A stretch of DNA of 20,083 bases, taken from assembly GCA_000934455.1 (NCBI GenBank), contig KN882214.1, positions 390,198 to 410,280 of the forward strand, given 5' to 3'. The notes beneath the pieces were generated by a model. It saw only the letters and a list, made by a program, of their open reading frames with translations. It made no database searches and was not told the DNA's origin. The translations under genes and the position numbers were made by a program. Source of the DNA: Apostichopus parvimensis (lineage: Eukaryota > Echinodermata > Holothuroidea > Aspidochirotida > Stichopodidae). Of the stretch, positions 10,201-20,034 are shown piece after piece; position 1 is the first letter of the stretch; the number at the start of each line of letters is the position of its first letter.

Positions 10201-11654
10201 TATGTGAAATGATTGTTAATGAGGGCTATGAATCTATGAAAGATAGGCGTGTAAGTAAATAAATTAATTAATTGAAGGGTAACCAGTTATGTGTTCATAT
10301 AACATATATGTACAGTAAGTAATGTAAAGTTGCCTTGTTAGAAATAATTGTATGTACCTAGTACAACATGAAAGCTTCCATAGACCTACAGTATCAACAG
10401 TAACCTTTGCCATTCATTCACAAGCACATACCTGCATGTTAAGTACACCATCCTACGTACAGTATACTCACCAGTGCTATACAGTATAACTTTAATGCCG
10501 TCTCCTAGGTCAGGGTGATGTTGACAAATCGCTGATTTTACTGTTTAATCAGCAAATAGCAAAGGTAAGTTTACATACATGTAGCACTTCTTTCTTTTTG
10601 GGTAAATAAATAGATTTGCTTGTTTTGTAAAGGTAGAATTTTTTTTATCAACCCAGTTTAGGAATGGCTTTTGTTCTGTTTTGTCTTGTTTCTTTGTTTT
10701 TCTATTAAGATGGTCAAGCATCGGCATTTAAATTGGACACTTGATATTTGAAAGTTCAAAGTGGAGACTGTGTACACTAACTTGACCTTTTTGATTGCTC
10801 AGTGGGTTTGGTATTATATCAAAAAAAAAATTGCATATCATAAAAGGTTAACTTTGCTTAACTTTTTTACAGTCTAGAAGGTATGTAATTTGCAGTAAGT
10901 CTAGTAAGACTGCACCTTAAACTTCTCGAGTTGGTTTTGAACTCTTTGGAATCCTGAACTATATACAATAATGAAATATCAACAACGATGATGTTAACAC
11001 AATATTCTGAACAATAACATTCACACATAACTGACTAAATCTAACCCTCAATCTACATAAGAAATCTGCACTGTTACAACTTTGCACCCTACCAAGCATT
11101 TCTCCCTTACAGTAAATAAGACGACAAATTATAACGTAAAACATAGAAATGTTGAAGCAAGTGCATCTCAATGATGTTATATTTAGACTTAATCAAGTCT
11201 TTAGAGTCTAGTGTGTGTGAAGGAACATTAAACCTTTGATATATAAACAATATTTTTCTTAGCTGTTTTGGAGATTTTTTTCCCATCACATCACAGTTAC
11301 AATATCCGTATCACTTCGACCAATGGTGATGGTTGGGTTTGTGTAGTCCTCTTAATGTTGGAACTGGTGGTTAGTTACTGCTATGCCCCTCAATGCATTA
11401 CCTTGATAAGACTGAGCAATTATTACAGATGAACACTTCTCTGTGCCTGAAGGTCAGAATGACAGAGTGAAACTTCAGGAAGACAGTTTGAACTGTGAAC
11501 TTTAGCAATTCTAGCTTTTCAGAACTTTGGGGCCAGAGACAACGTGCAGTATGTACCTGACAGAAATAGCCATCATATCAAAGGTCGGGAGATTTATTAA
11601 AAACGTCTTTTTGAGTTAATTGTTTAGATAAATTTGTTAATGCCATTCATTGTT
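7258..11654. other. long AT-rich stretch, no gene recognised
   Basis: About 4.4 kb carries no frame with domain or codon support. It has numerous TACTGTA/TACAGTA words (for example 7354, 7713, 8357, 9353, 9672, 10311, 10387, 10458, 10480, 11109) and an A-rich low-complexity tract (about 9420-9464). It also has AT-rich simple sequence near 10254-10275. It reads like intron or intergenic sequence. No tRNA, snRNA or transposon terminus was identified; GTGGTATAGTCCTAAC near 9289 faintly recalls a Pol III A box without a matching B box. Confidence 0.6.
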
Positions 11655-11871
11655 AAAATCCCATAAAAGTGGTTTGTAGTTCATTAGCGTAATTACTCGT
11701 CAACTGTCATTTCAAATAATGACTTAAAAGTACTGTAAAATTGCTCACAAAGATTGATTATTTAAAATCCCATAAAAGTGGTTTGTAGTTCATTAGCGTA
11801 ATTACTCGTCAACTGTCACTTCGATTAATTAATTAAAAGTACTGTAAAATTGCTCACAAAGATTGATTATT
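11655..11871 (+). repeat. tandem duplication, 109-bp unit x 2
   Basis: Copy 1 is 11655-11763 and copy 2 is 11764 to about 11871, directly abutting. The first ~54 bases are identical, then a short divergent window (ATTTCAAATAATGAC against ACTTCGATTAATTAA). Identity resumes through AAAAGTACTGTAAAATTGCTCACAAAGATTGATTATT. Near-identity with one concentrated patch of changes suggests a fairly recent duplication followed by a local multi-base change. There is no coding content. Confidence 0.93.
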
Positions 11872-12176
11872 AACTAACTTATTATTATTTCACAATCTTA
11901 ACCACATGTTAAAAATGCAAGTACTTTGGGCCAAAGTCAAGTCAAAAATGAAAAGATTAAGTGATTTTTGCTCAAACACATTACTCTGTGTGAGGTTATG
12001 GTTTTCTAGATGTTGTCAAACTTTCAAATTTTTCAGTGACTTTGTTCTTTACAGATTTCCATTTGGAAATTTCTGAAAGCTTTTGTTTCATGGCATTCAA
12101 CTTTACTTTTTTGCTCATGAGAGATGGTGAAGTGATGAAACAATATAATTGGTAATTGTAAGTAGTTCCCAAACAA

Positions 12177-12184
12177 CTTGTTTA
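12177..12184 (+). repeat. left 8-bp target-site duplication of the MITE
   Basis: CTTGTTTA immediately precedes the left terminal inverted repeat and is repeated exactly at 12687-12694, immediately after the right one. An 8-bp duplication is characteristic of hAT-superfamily insertion. Confidence 0.9.
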
Positions 12185-12686
12185 CACTGGCGGATCCAGG
12201 GCCTTTGTTTGGGAGGGGCCAAAGTGGCATTGGAGTGATATGGGGAGGGGTCTAAGGGAGGGGGTGACCCCCTCCCCTTTGGAAAATTTTCTATTGCTGA
12301 ATGCCCTCAGATGCAATTTGGTGCGACAAAAGTGTACAGTGGTGATGTTAATTTACTTCTAAAAAAAATGTTTCCCAGGTGTAATTTTCTAAAATATTTA
12401 TAAAACAAAGTTGGGATCGTCTTTCTCAAGAAATTTTATTTTTCATAGGTTATAAATTTCTTACAACCAGCCTGTAACTGCAAAATGGTGATAAACTGTA
12501 AATCCTCATGCTCATACATTTAATTTTAAACCAGAAAACGAAAAGGTTTAGACTAGTCTACCACTGCTATTCCTCTCGTTTTTTTTAATTTCCAATCATA
12601 TGATTTAGCGGATGTTCGGAAATACTTTTTGGCTCACCTTTGGGGGGGCCATGGCCCCCGTTGGCCCCCCCTTGGATCCGCCAGTG
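12185..12686. mobile_element. non-autonomous hAT-like MITE, 502 bp
   Basis: The ends are inverted copies: CACTGGCGGATCCA at the left and TGGATCCGCCAGTG at the right, continuing into G-rich (left) and C-rich (right) subterminal tracts. Exact 8-bp duplications CTTGTTTA flank both sides, which fits the hAT superfamily. Inside are two strong palindromes: a 9-bp GGGAGGGGG/CCCCCTCCC stem with a TGA loop (12256-12276), and GGGGGCCATGGCCCCC (12644-12659). No transposase-like frame is present, so mobility would need a transposase supplied elsewhere. The AT-rich middle shows nothing further. The perfect duplications suggest the insertion is not very old. Superfamily assignment rests on duplication length and terminus style only. 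Confidence 0.88.
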
Positions 12687-12694
12687 CTTGTTTA
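12687..12694 (+). repeat. right 8-bp target-site duplication of the MITE
   Basis: CTTGTTTA directly follows the right inverted repeat and is identical to 12177-12184. Confidence 0.9.
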
Positions 12695-13611
12695 TAGTAT
12701 TTGCACAGGACTCCAATGTTTATTTCTGTATCCATTGGATGTATCGTACAAAATCTACTCAAAGTCACAGTGGGTTACTCTAGTCTATAGTGTAACGTAG
12801 TATGGAGGCCTATTTTCGTGAAGTTAGGCTAGGTCCTAACCTAAATTAGATGTAGGCTTAACGCTGTATGTGCGTACTGCACGAAAACAGCCCTGTCGCA
12901 CAAAAATTGGGAACGAAGTATACTACTAAGAATGCACCATTGAGTCAAGCACTCAGTTTTTCCAGGTAGTTCCTGGAGACGGGCCAGTTATAAAAATTGC
13001 TGGGTGCCTAAGGTTAGGTGCCAAATAGATTCATTCATTGAGACACACTTGTCCAAATGATAAATGTGGTGTCCTCTGCAACTTTTGGTGCTCTATGGTA
13101 ATTACATTGTTGACGTAATAGACATATTTGACAATCACTGGTGTGTGAGGAACAAAAATAAATTATATTACTGTATGTACCTCATCTTACAAGACTTCAA
13201 GTTGTTATTCTAAGTAACTAGTACTGTTATATAGTTTTGTCGGATATAGGACACATGCAGAGCTCTAAGTACGGTACTTCCGGAATTAAGGAAATGTAGC
13301 TCGATTGGCAGTTAACATGCAGTGTTGCATGTATGATGTCATCACTGTAATCAAACAGCAGTTTGCTTTCTTTCCTCCCTCTCTATTATTGACTTCTTGA
13401 CTTGTCCTGATTGAAATGCAATGCATTCAGAATAATGCTTGCTTTTGCTGATAATGTAAATTCTGCATTAGTCTATGACATTTGCACTGTTTTATGTTCC
13501 AGTTCCCCCCCTCTCGGTAAACAATGTTCAGTATTTTCTACATGTTTACTGATAATCACTTGACAAGGACATGTTTCATTCCATGGTTTGATGATGAATT
13601 TGAACTGTTTG
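12695..13611. other. non-coding stretch between MITE and minisatellite
   Basis: Unique-looking AT-rich sequence without a supported gene. It contains TAGGCTTA/AGGCCTA words near 12808-12860, a TACTGTA word near 13170 and a short C run near 13504. Nothing else is recognised. Confidence 0.6.
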
Positions 13612-14280
13612 AACAGAGACATCACCAAGGGAGTGGAAAGAAATCACCTGAAGTTAGTGGAGAGGCAGAAACTGCAACAAGGGGAAGAGATATGGCATAG
13701 GAGCAAAGACAACACCAAGGGGTAACACCATCAAGGGGGGAGGGGGGCATATAGCACCAAGGGATGGGAAACAGATAGTACCAAGGGGGCAAATAGACAA
13801 CTTAGAGGGAAACAGACAACACCTGAAAAGAACAGACAGTGCCAAGGGGAGGGGGACAGATAGCACCAAGGGCAACAGACATCATCAAGAAGGAGGGGGG
13901 CAGACAACAGCAAAAGGAGAATGTGACAGACAGCAGCAAACAGGGAACATACTTCACCAAAGGTGAAACATATTTGGAGACATAGATGACACAAAGAGGA
14001 GCATAGGCATCAATGGTGAGTGGAGAGGCAGAGCCAACATCAAGGAAAAAGATACAACACCAAAGGAGAACACACAACTCCACAGGACAACAGGCAGCAC
14101 CAAGAGGAGAGGGGCAGACAGCACCAAAGGAGAACAGAGACACCTTTAATTGGGGAAGAAATACATACTGTACAGTATTGAAGAACACTCTGTTGATTTC
14201 TCAAAGAAGAAGAGAGATGCACAATAGGGAAGGTATACATAGACAATGCGGGGGAGGGTTGGAACAGATGCAGACAGCAT

Positions 14281-14396
14281 ACAGCACCAAGGGACAGCAG
14301 ATAGCACCAAGGGACAGCAGATAAGACCAAGGGACAGCAGATAACACAAAGGGACAGCAGATAGCACCAAGGGACAGCAGATAACACCAAGGGAGG
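14281..14396 (+). repeat. 20-bp tandem array, ~5.8 copies
   Basis: Units of exactly 20 bp (ATAGCACCAAGGGACAGCAG) run from 14281 through 14396 with one to three changes each (AGACC, ACACAAA and ACACC variants). GGGACAGCAG is the invariant half. Because 20 is not a multiple of three, the array reads through all frames with a 60-bp protein period, so the open minus-strand frames mean nothing. Confidence 0.95.
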
Positions 14397-14472
14397 AGGG
14401 AGTTAGACAGTAAAAATAGGGAGAAGAGAATAGACAGCACCACAGGGAAACAGAGACTCCTTTTAGTGGGGA

Positions 14473-14782
14473 AGAGAAACATATGGGAGACACACTATAG
14501 ATGGCTCAAAGGGGAGCAGACTCAGCACCATAGGGAAGAGATAAATGAAGAGAAACATATGGGAGACATACTATAGATGGCTCAAAGGGGAGCAGACACA
14601 GCACCATAGGGGAGAGATAAATGAAGAGAAACATATGGGAGACATACTATAGATGGCTCAAAGGGGAGCAGACACAGCACCATAGGGGAGAGATAAATGA
14701 AGAGAAACATATGGGAGACATACTATAGATGGCTCAAAGGGGAGCAGACACAGCGCCATTACCATAGGAAAGAGATAAATAA
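14473..14782 (+). repeat. 76-bp tandem array, 4 copies
   Basis: Copies are 14473-14548, 14549-14624, 14625-14700 and 14701 to about 14782. The unit begins AGAGAAACATATGGGAGACA and ends AGAGATAAATGA. Copies 2 and 3 look identical, copy 1 has a few substitutions, and copy 4 carries about six extra bases in its GCGCCATTACC segment. Near-identity of the middle copies indicates recent expansion inside the older degenerate domain. Confidence 0.95.
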
Positions 14783-14983
14783 CCAATGGGGAGGGGTGGG
14801 TTGAACAAGATGCAGCACCAGGGGGGCAGAGACATATTGTAGGTAAGAAGAAGGGCAGGAAAAGCATTAAGAAGAAGCACCAAGGGGAAAGAGGCAGCAC
14901 TTATGTGAACAGAGAGACAGTTCATCAAGACGAAAAGAGACAGTTTTGTTCCATTTGAAACTTATAGTAAATTTGCAGAGCCA

Positions 14984-15018
14984 TACTGTAGTCAGTACTG
15001 TACAGTATATGTACTGTA
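14984..15018. repeat. dense TACTGTA/TACAGTA cluster
   Basis: Within 35 bases there are TACTGTA (14984-14990), the 12-bp palindrome TACTGTACAGTA (14996-15007) and TACTGTA (15012-15018), followed by CTGTACA. It is the densest occurrence of the word that is scattered over the right 14 kb. Confidence 0.85.
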
Positions 15019-15029
15019 CACTGTACATA

Positions 15030-18000
15030 AATGTATGTCATACTGGATATAGATTTAACATGCATCATTAACCTCAGGATGCCTCTGTGATAGCAGCTTT
15101 TGAAGAAATGAAATGGTAATCCTTTTATTAACCCTCACAATGGTAACAAAATCTTCTTATATATCTGGATTCAACTCCCAGCCTGGTAGGTACAGTACTG
15201 TATGTTATATATATGTAGGAAGTGTCACCCTAAGCCCATGAGATAGTCATATGCTTTATAGACTGCACTGTACAGTATAAGAGCATGCCTTTGTTGTGCT
15301 TCATTATCCATTTTATTGACATAAAGCACAGGGTTTAATGCCCTGATTTAGCATGCATGGGTTTCAATGTATAACCAAGATTGATAGATGAATCTAGCAG
15401 GATCTAGCCAGTTCTGTCAAACTGTATGTATAGTACTAATGAGTTGTAATTATCGGTAAATTCCCTACTGCATGTACGCTGCTTTATGAAGCAGTGGTTA
15501 CAGTAATTGCCCACAGCTGGATTTTAACCAAAAACAGTGCTAAATACATCAACATATCCACCTCCTATTGGTGGGAGCTTAAATCTAACCACCCGCCCCG
15601 AGTCAATCCAACTCCCAATAATAAAAAGTCTATGAAGTAGACACCACAATGCCACATTATATCACACTCTTATTACATGAGAATAGGTTATGAATCTCTT
15701 TTCATTTTGAAACTAGGCCTATCGTCTTTAGCTTATCATATAGTCATGTTTTAATGGGTTAATTTGTGAAATATATCTTTGTGGCTTGTATCTTAGACAA
15801 CCTAGAATTTCTGTTCAAGGTTGTCCAACAAGATTTTGTCTTATAGCCAGGACAGACGTCTTTTTTACAGTAAGCAAACTGGGTGTATCATAACGGCAAT
15901 GTGTGTGTATGTGATCATAAAAACAGTACTTAGTGTGGTACATGTACACAATTAACTGGTGTTGTGTGCATGGTGATTAGGCAAGCTACAGGTTTTGCTG
16001 TGAATTAACATAATGTGGTATTAATGTTTCAAAACCCTCAGCAATTTTGTCCAAAGCAGATCTTCAACTTTGGTTTGAGTACAAGATCCTCTTCTCCTTC
16101 TTCCCTGCCACTACTGTACTCCTCCCTTGCACATCCTCTGCTCCTTCTCTGCTGTCCCTTTTCCTGTCCCGCTCTAAACAAATCAGCGTGTATGCCTGTG
16201 TTAACAGTTTCTGGGATCCAAACACACAGTATGATTCACATCACTGTCTGAGGAGACAAATGTTTTTACTGAATAAAATATATGATTCCTTTTTATGGTG
16301 CATATTATCAAATATCCGACTCAACTAATTGACATTCTTCAATGAATGAAATTTGAGGTGAAACTATGTCATGGTCCGACAATTGTTTTTTTGGGGGGGG
16401 GGGCTCGGAAAGATATTTGGGGGGTCTCGGCCCCTGGGTCCCACTGCCACTGTTTTGTGTCAGTTTGATGTTAATATGGCACCTTGCCTAGATACATTCT
16501 CTCTGACTGCAGTTGATCTGTTCATGCCTTTACTGTACTTAATCTAGAGCTCTGTTGTAATCCTAGGTTGTCTTGCTCTGTTTTTCAAGGAATGAATGCT
16601 GACTATAGTCTTTGACTCATTAAGCAACTATTGAAGCGATGTTATCAAACTTATGATCAGCCCATGCTGGTAGATTGGTGTCTTTTTTTTCCAGATATAA
16701 TAGGATATGCTCTGGCACTCCCTAGAGTTGGCTGGTATGTACACCAAGAACTATATATTTGCATGGAATAGCTGGTATACTGTACGTATTTGTAACACTA
16801 TGCAAACAACATGTCAGAGAAGAATTCCCTTCTTCCTATTAAAAGTGTCTCTTTGTAAATTTGACATGTTCACTACACAAGGGAACTTTTGTCAAGAATA
16901 AAGAGTTTATAGGCTAATTGAGGATTTTTGAATCTATTTTAACAGATGTGGATTTAGCATTTAAAAATTTAATATGGATATGGAAGTATTTACAAGAAAA
17001 TATGCATGTGTCGTTCTTTCTACCAGAGGTGTTAAGGTGAGAATAAGTCAACATTGCCATATAAATGCTGTATAAATTTATGGAGGTTAAATATGTATTT
17101 TGTAATTGGATACAAAAAACTAAATTAATTGTTAATTCTAAATTAAAGAGTATTAGAATATTTAAAACAATATTTCCTCGGAGGCTTGTGCTGACTTTGC
17201 AAATTAAATTAAGGCATAGAAAAGTACTGTTAAACTAGACAGTTGATAGGTTGAAAAGTTTTCTGTTTATGAAGTTAAAACTTTTGTTCAATGTTGCAGA
17301 GAATGCAGTGACCATAATTTGATACTATATTGCATATTTGGGAGCAACACTGATGACCTTAACGTTGGCTTTAGAGTGGCACTATGAATTCCATTATAAA
17401 CTGCACTTAACTGCTGTTGCCTATCATGACCACCTAAATGATCCCTTTCTGTTAAAATGAGATCTCTGTTTCTTTTCAAATTTGATAGGAAGTTAGAACT
17501 TGTGCATGTGTTATTGTCATACCTTCAAAATAATAACAGATCAGTTGGAGGTGTTAATAAACAAGCCTGCAGTATGTTTCAACTTTCAATTTGAAAAAAA
17601 AATTCTTTGGAAAAGGGTGTTTATTCATAGATAGTAATGAAGTACCCCATCATAAAATGTGTTTGTATTGAACTTGTCAAACTAACAGCTGTCTGGCTTG
17701 ACGGTCTTATCAAAAGCATCATTTTGTGCATGTTTATGTGGATTTCATGTTGCAACATTAATGTACATACTGTACTGTATAGCCTCATGTCAACAAAAGG
17801 ACAAACTAGGAACATGTAATATCATATGAAAGTATTGCATACAAAATTGCAGTTGCCTCTGTGTGGCTTATTAGAATTTACTTCACTCCTCGCTTACCTG
17901 TCTCCCAACAACCTTAGCACCCTCGTTCTACCGTGCCTAGAATGTCCTGGTAACCGTTTAACACTGTGGGCCCTCTATGACCGGTCAGTGCACTTCTCAT

Positions 18001-19599
18001 TCTACCTTTCAAGGTGCCTGTATCACATGTTTTTCATAACATCGCAATTACTGTGTACTTTTTTCCCAATTAGTATTTAATTTCTGTTTTAAAAAGATTC
18101 TGTTTTAGTCATTGCAGGTGTAGAATGTTTGAGGCAATTAACAACAAGTGCACAAAGAGATTGCATAAATGAAATAATAGGTTCTAGAAGTGATTTTCTT
18201 CAGGAAAAGGAACTAAATATGTCTTTCACATTTTTGGGCCTTTGTATGTCTTTCAGACAATAATGAAAATCATTTTCTCGACATCACTCGGGAAATTAAA
18301 GTGTTGATAATACTTTATGTATTTAGGGTTGTGAATTGTGTTTGTCTTGTTATGTATACATTTGGTATAGGTATTACCTTTTTCGTTCTTTTTATATACC
18401 TGATAGTATAGTAATCTTAATACAAAGGTATAGATGTTGTTTACTATACCCAGTCTATAGTATCAAATGTGTGTTGAATATTTATGAGGCATTATATGGC
18501 ACTGCAACAGTGAGTATCATGTTGCACACATGAGTTTGTTTGGGTTGTACTGCAGGTGGTATAACGATGAATTCTTAATATCCTGTGATAGTTTAGGGGA
18601 TAAATGGTGAGCTTCGATTTTTGCCCTGTAGTATAGAGACCTACTATCGTAAATAAATGTCTTTATAGTGTTTGGTTTTACCAAGCTGTTCGATCTTTGA
18701 CAAGGTGTTATCCTGATGAAACAACAGTTTGGTCTGTAGAGTGAATGTGATTTCTCTATAGGATTAATCACTTACATGCTCATTTCATGTGGATTCAGTA
18801 CCCGTCAAATTTATCAATATGCACACGCAAGTAAAGCACTGTTCAAACCCGCCTGTAGTCTGTTCCCCTATCTACTAAGTACAGTATGTTACAAAATTAA
18901 TACAGTCATATAGTATTGCTTAGTCTACCATACATGTGTACTGTAAGTACGTTCCAATGTAACAAGCACATTTAATCTTTCAAAGAGTGAAGTAATAAGT
19001 GCACATGAATATGTCAGTATTGGTTACTATAATGCTGGTAGGCAGTTTTGTGAATTATAAATGTTCATATAGACATTTACTGTATAGACTTGTTTTGTAG
19101 GAGTGCCAAGTTAAAGTACCTGGTTGGTTAAAGAATGTTATAATGCATCCATCAAGGATGTCCATACGAAACTTGCAGCGATACAAGTAAACTTATTTAT
19201 ACAGTTATTTGTTTAGATAGAAGGATAAGTTTCATGACTGATACATGTTTAGTAGAAATTGCTTAAATATTAGCCCAAATGAAAATCTGTAACATTTCAA
19301 GAAAAATATCAACATTTAATCTACTCTACAATTGCAATCAAATTTATGCAATTATGTAAATTGGCAATTACACTTTGACAGTCCTGTTATGTGTTGCTTT
19401 AAGCACGCTCTGCTTAATAGCTAGTAAGACTGCAATGAAGCCAAACATATGCTCATTGCTTGATGGTACCAAAAATGCAATTTTGATGAATACCCTGTTC
19501 AGTATATATGTCACCAAGCTATCCAATAAGCATGATAAGTATGCTAAAATTTGGTGACAATAGTCACAATGCAGACGACCTTAAATAAATAATAATCAA
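15030..19599. other. AT-rich stretch, no gene recognised (likely intron)
   Basis: On the gene model at the right end this would be the 3' part of the intron before the signal-peptide exon. It contains many TACTGTA/TACAGTA words (for example 15191, 15271, 15499 and near 17767, 18881, 18939, 19078). Also present are a pyrimidine-rich tract (about 16085-16175) and an 11-base G run near 16393 with GC-rich sequence to 16445. A GC-richer patch (about 17855-18010) is also open for 84 codons on + (17826-18080) without a recognisable domain. No RNA gene is seen. Confidence 0.55.
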
Positions 19600-19631
19600 T
19601 AATTTTGACTTTTTATTTTCATCCACTGCAG
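19600..19631 (+). promoter_or_regulatory. 3' splice acceptor with polypyrimidine tract
   Basis: A T-rich tract (ATTTTGACTTTTTATTTTCATCC region) leads to CACTGCAG, giving a strong CAG acceptor with the exon starting at 19632. The assignment depends on the coding evidence immediately downstream. Confidence 0.5.
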
Positions 19632-19643
19632 AATGAAAGCAAC
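19632..19643 (+). other. 5'UTR segment of the signal-peptide exon
   Basis: Twelve bases lie between the acceptor and the first main-frame ATG. They contain the ATG of a five-codon upstream ORF. The remaining 5'UTR would come from an upstream non-coding exon. Confidence 0.4.
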
Positions 19644-19650
19644 ATGTTGA
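19633..19650 (+). promoter_or_regulatory. uORF of five codons overlapping the main start
   Basis: ATG-AAA-GCA-ACA-TGT-TGA encodes M-K-A-T-C and stops at 19648-19650. Its stop overlaps the main start region in the string ATGTTGA (main ATG at 19644-19646). Ribosomes that start here would have to reinitiate or scan past to make the main protein, so it could lower translation. A second main-frame ATG at 19656 in strong context (GGACCATGG) lies just downstream and could be used instead. Confidence 0.4.
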
Positions 19651-19767
19651 GGACCATGGTTAGAGGATCAGCTGTGATCCATGTGCTTAAGGTCTTGATC
19701 CTTCTTTGGATCAGTGCCTGCATAGTTCCCACGTCAGCGGACGCCTATCCAGTCGAAAGAAACGGAG
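19644..19767 (+). CDS. first coding exon of a secreted or membrane protein (signal peptide), partial
   Basis: The 41 complete codons plus one base read M-L-R-T-M-V-R-G-S-A-V-I-H-V-L-K, then V-L-I-L-L-W-I-S-A-C-I-V, then P-T-S-A-D-A-Y-P-V-E-R-N-G. The short basic N-terminus, a ~12-residue hydrophobic core (17-28) and a small-residue cleavage region form a classic signal peptide. Cleavage is likely after A32 (T-S-A) or A34 (A-D-A). Translation could start at M1 or at M5, which has the better context (ACCATGG). The exon ends at a GTCAGT donor in phase 1, common after signal-peptide exons of modular extracellular proteins; without splicing the frame stops three codons later at TAA. The mature protein lies beyond the window, so family and function cannot be named. 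A chance hydrophobic frame is the main alternative. Confidence 0.5.
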
Positions 19768-19773
19768 GTCAGT
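19768..19773 (+). promoter_or_regulatory. 5' splice donor GTCAGT
   Basis: GGAG|GTCAGT follows the signal-peptide frame, with G at -1 and GT-AGT spacing close to the animal donor consensus. It splits a glycine-type codon after its first base (phase 1). Confidence 0.45.
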
Positions 19774-19849
19774 AAAAACAGATTAATCAACTGAGGCAAG
19801 CATTTAAATAGTACTGAAGGAGTACTTTGAGCTTGATTGCCACATTGGT

Positions 19850-20034
19850 TAGTACAGTACCATGAGTATGAGTACAAGGTAAAATAAAATGTACTCGAGT
19901 AGGAGGGAGTATGAATACAGACTCGAGAACTACAAGCAGACTTGCAGTGCGGGTACAACAGCAGGAACATGAGTACAGGTATAATCCCCTTGGTATGAGT
20001 ACAATCCTGTAAACTGAGTACAAACTTGTAACCT
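19850..20034 (+). repeat. degenerate GAGTACA / GTACTC interspersed repeat
   Basis: Variants of GAGTACAA-CTTGTA recur about every 20-40 bases: near 19870 (GAGTACAAGG), 19970 (GAGTACAGG), 19997 (GAGTACAATCCTGTA) and 20016 (GAGTACAAACTTGTA). Related GTACTCGAGT and GACTCGAG words occur in between. It is a decayed minisatellite in the intron directly after the signal-peptide exon. Minus-strand frames open across it are a by-product of the repeat. Confidence 0.6.

Larger units (their letters stand above)
13612..14944 (+). repeat. purine-rich degenerate minisatellite domain (CACCAAGGG core)
   Basis: About 1.3 kb is built from variants of a core like AGCACCAAGGGRACAGCAGA at irregular 20-40 base spacing, strongly A/G-rich on the + strand. 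Within it sit a regular 20-bp array (14281-14396) and a 76-bp higher-order array (14473-14782). A non-repetitive island (about 14155-14215) carries TACTGTACAGTA. The minus strand is nearly stop-free in several frames (L-S-L-G-A-I-C-C-P-type repeats), a by-product of the repeat and not a gene. Replication slippage or unequal exchange is the likely origin. Confidence 0.9.

Noticed and set aside
12612-12800. 62-residue plus-strand frame
   Set aside because: It crosses the right end of the MITE and its target duplication, so it is a chance frame over the insertion.
14013-14324. Plus-strand 103-residue frame rich in R, Q and T
   Set aside because: This is the other strand of the same minisatellite, with no domain and no splice or codon support.
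13654-14928. Long cysteine/leucine-rich minus-strand reading frames
   Set aside because: They lie wholly in the CACCAAGGG minisatellite and are open in several overlapping frames because the repeat lacks stops. The 20-bp period forces the same motif through every frame.
16040-16260. Polypyrimidine tract with TTAACAG acceptor near 16209
   Set aside because: The sequence after the AG has no coding-like frame or following donor, so an exon is not supported.
16385-16445. Second hAT-like MITE end (G run and GGGGGGTCTCGGCCCCTGGG)
   Set aside because: The texture resembles the 12.2-kb element's G-rich subterminal part, but no CACTGGCGGATCC terminus or flanking duplication was found.
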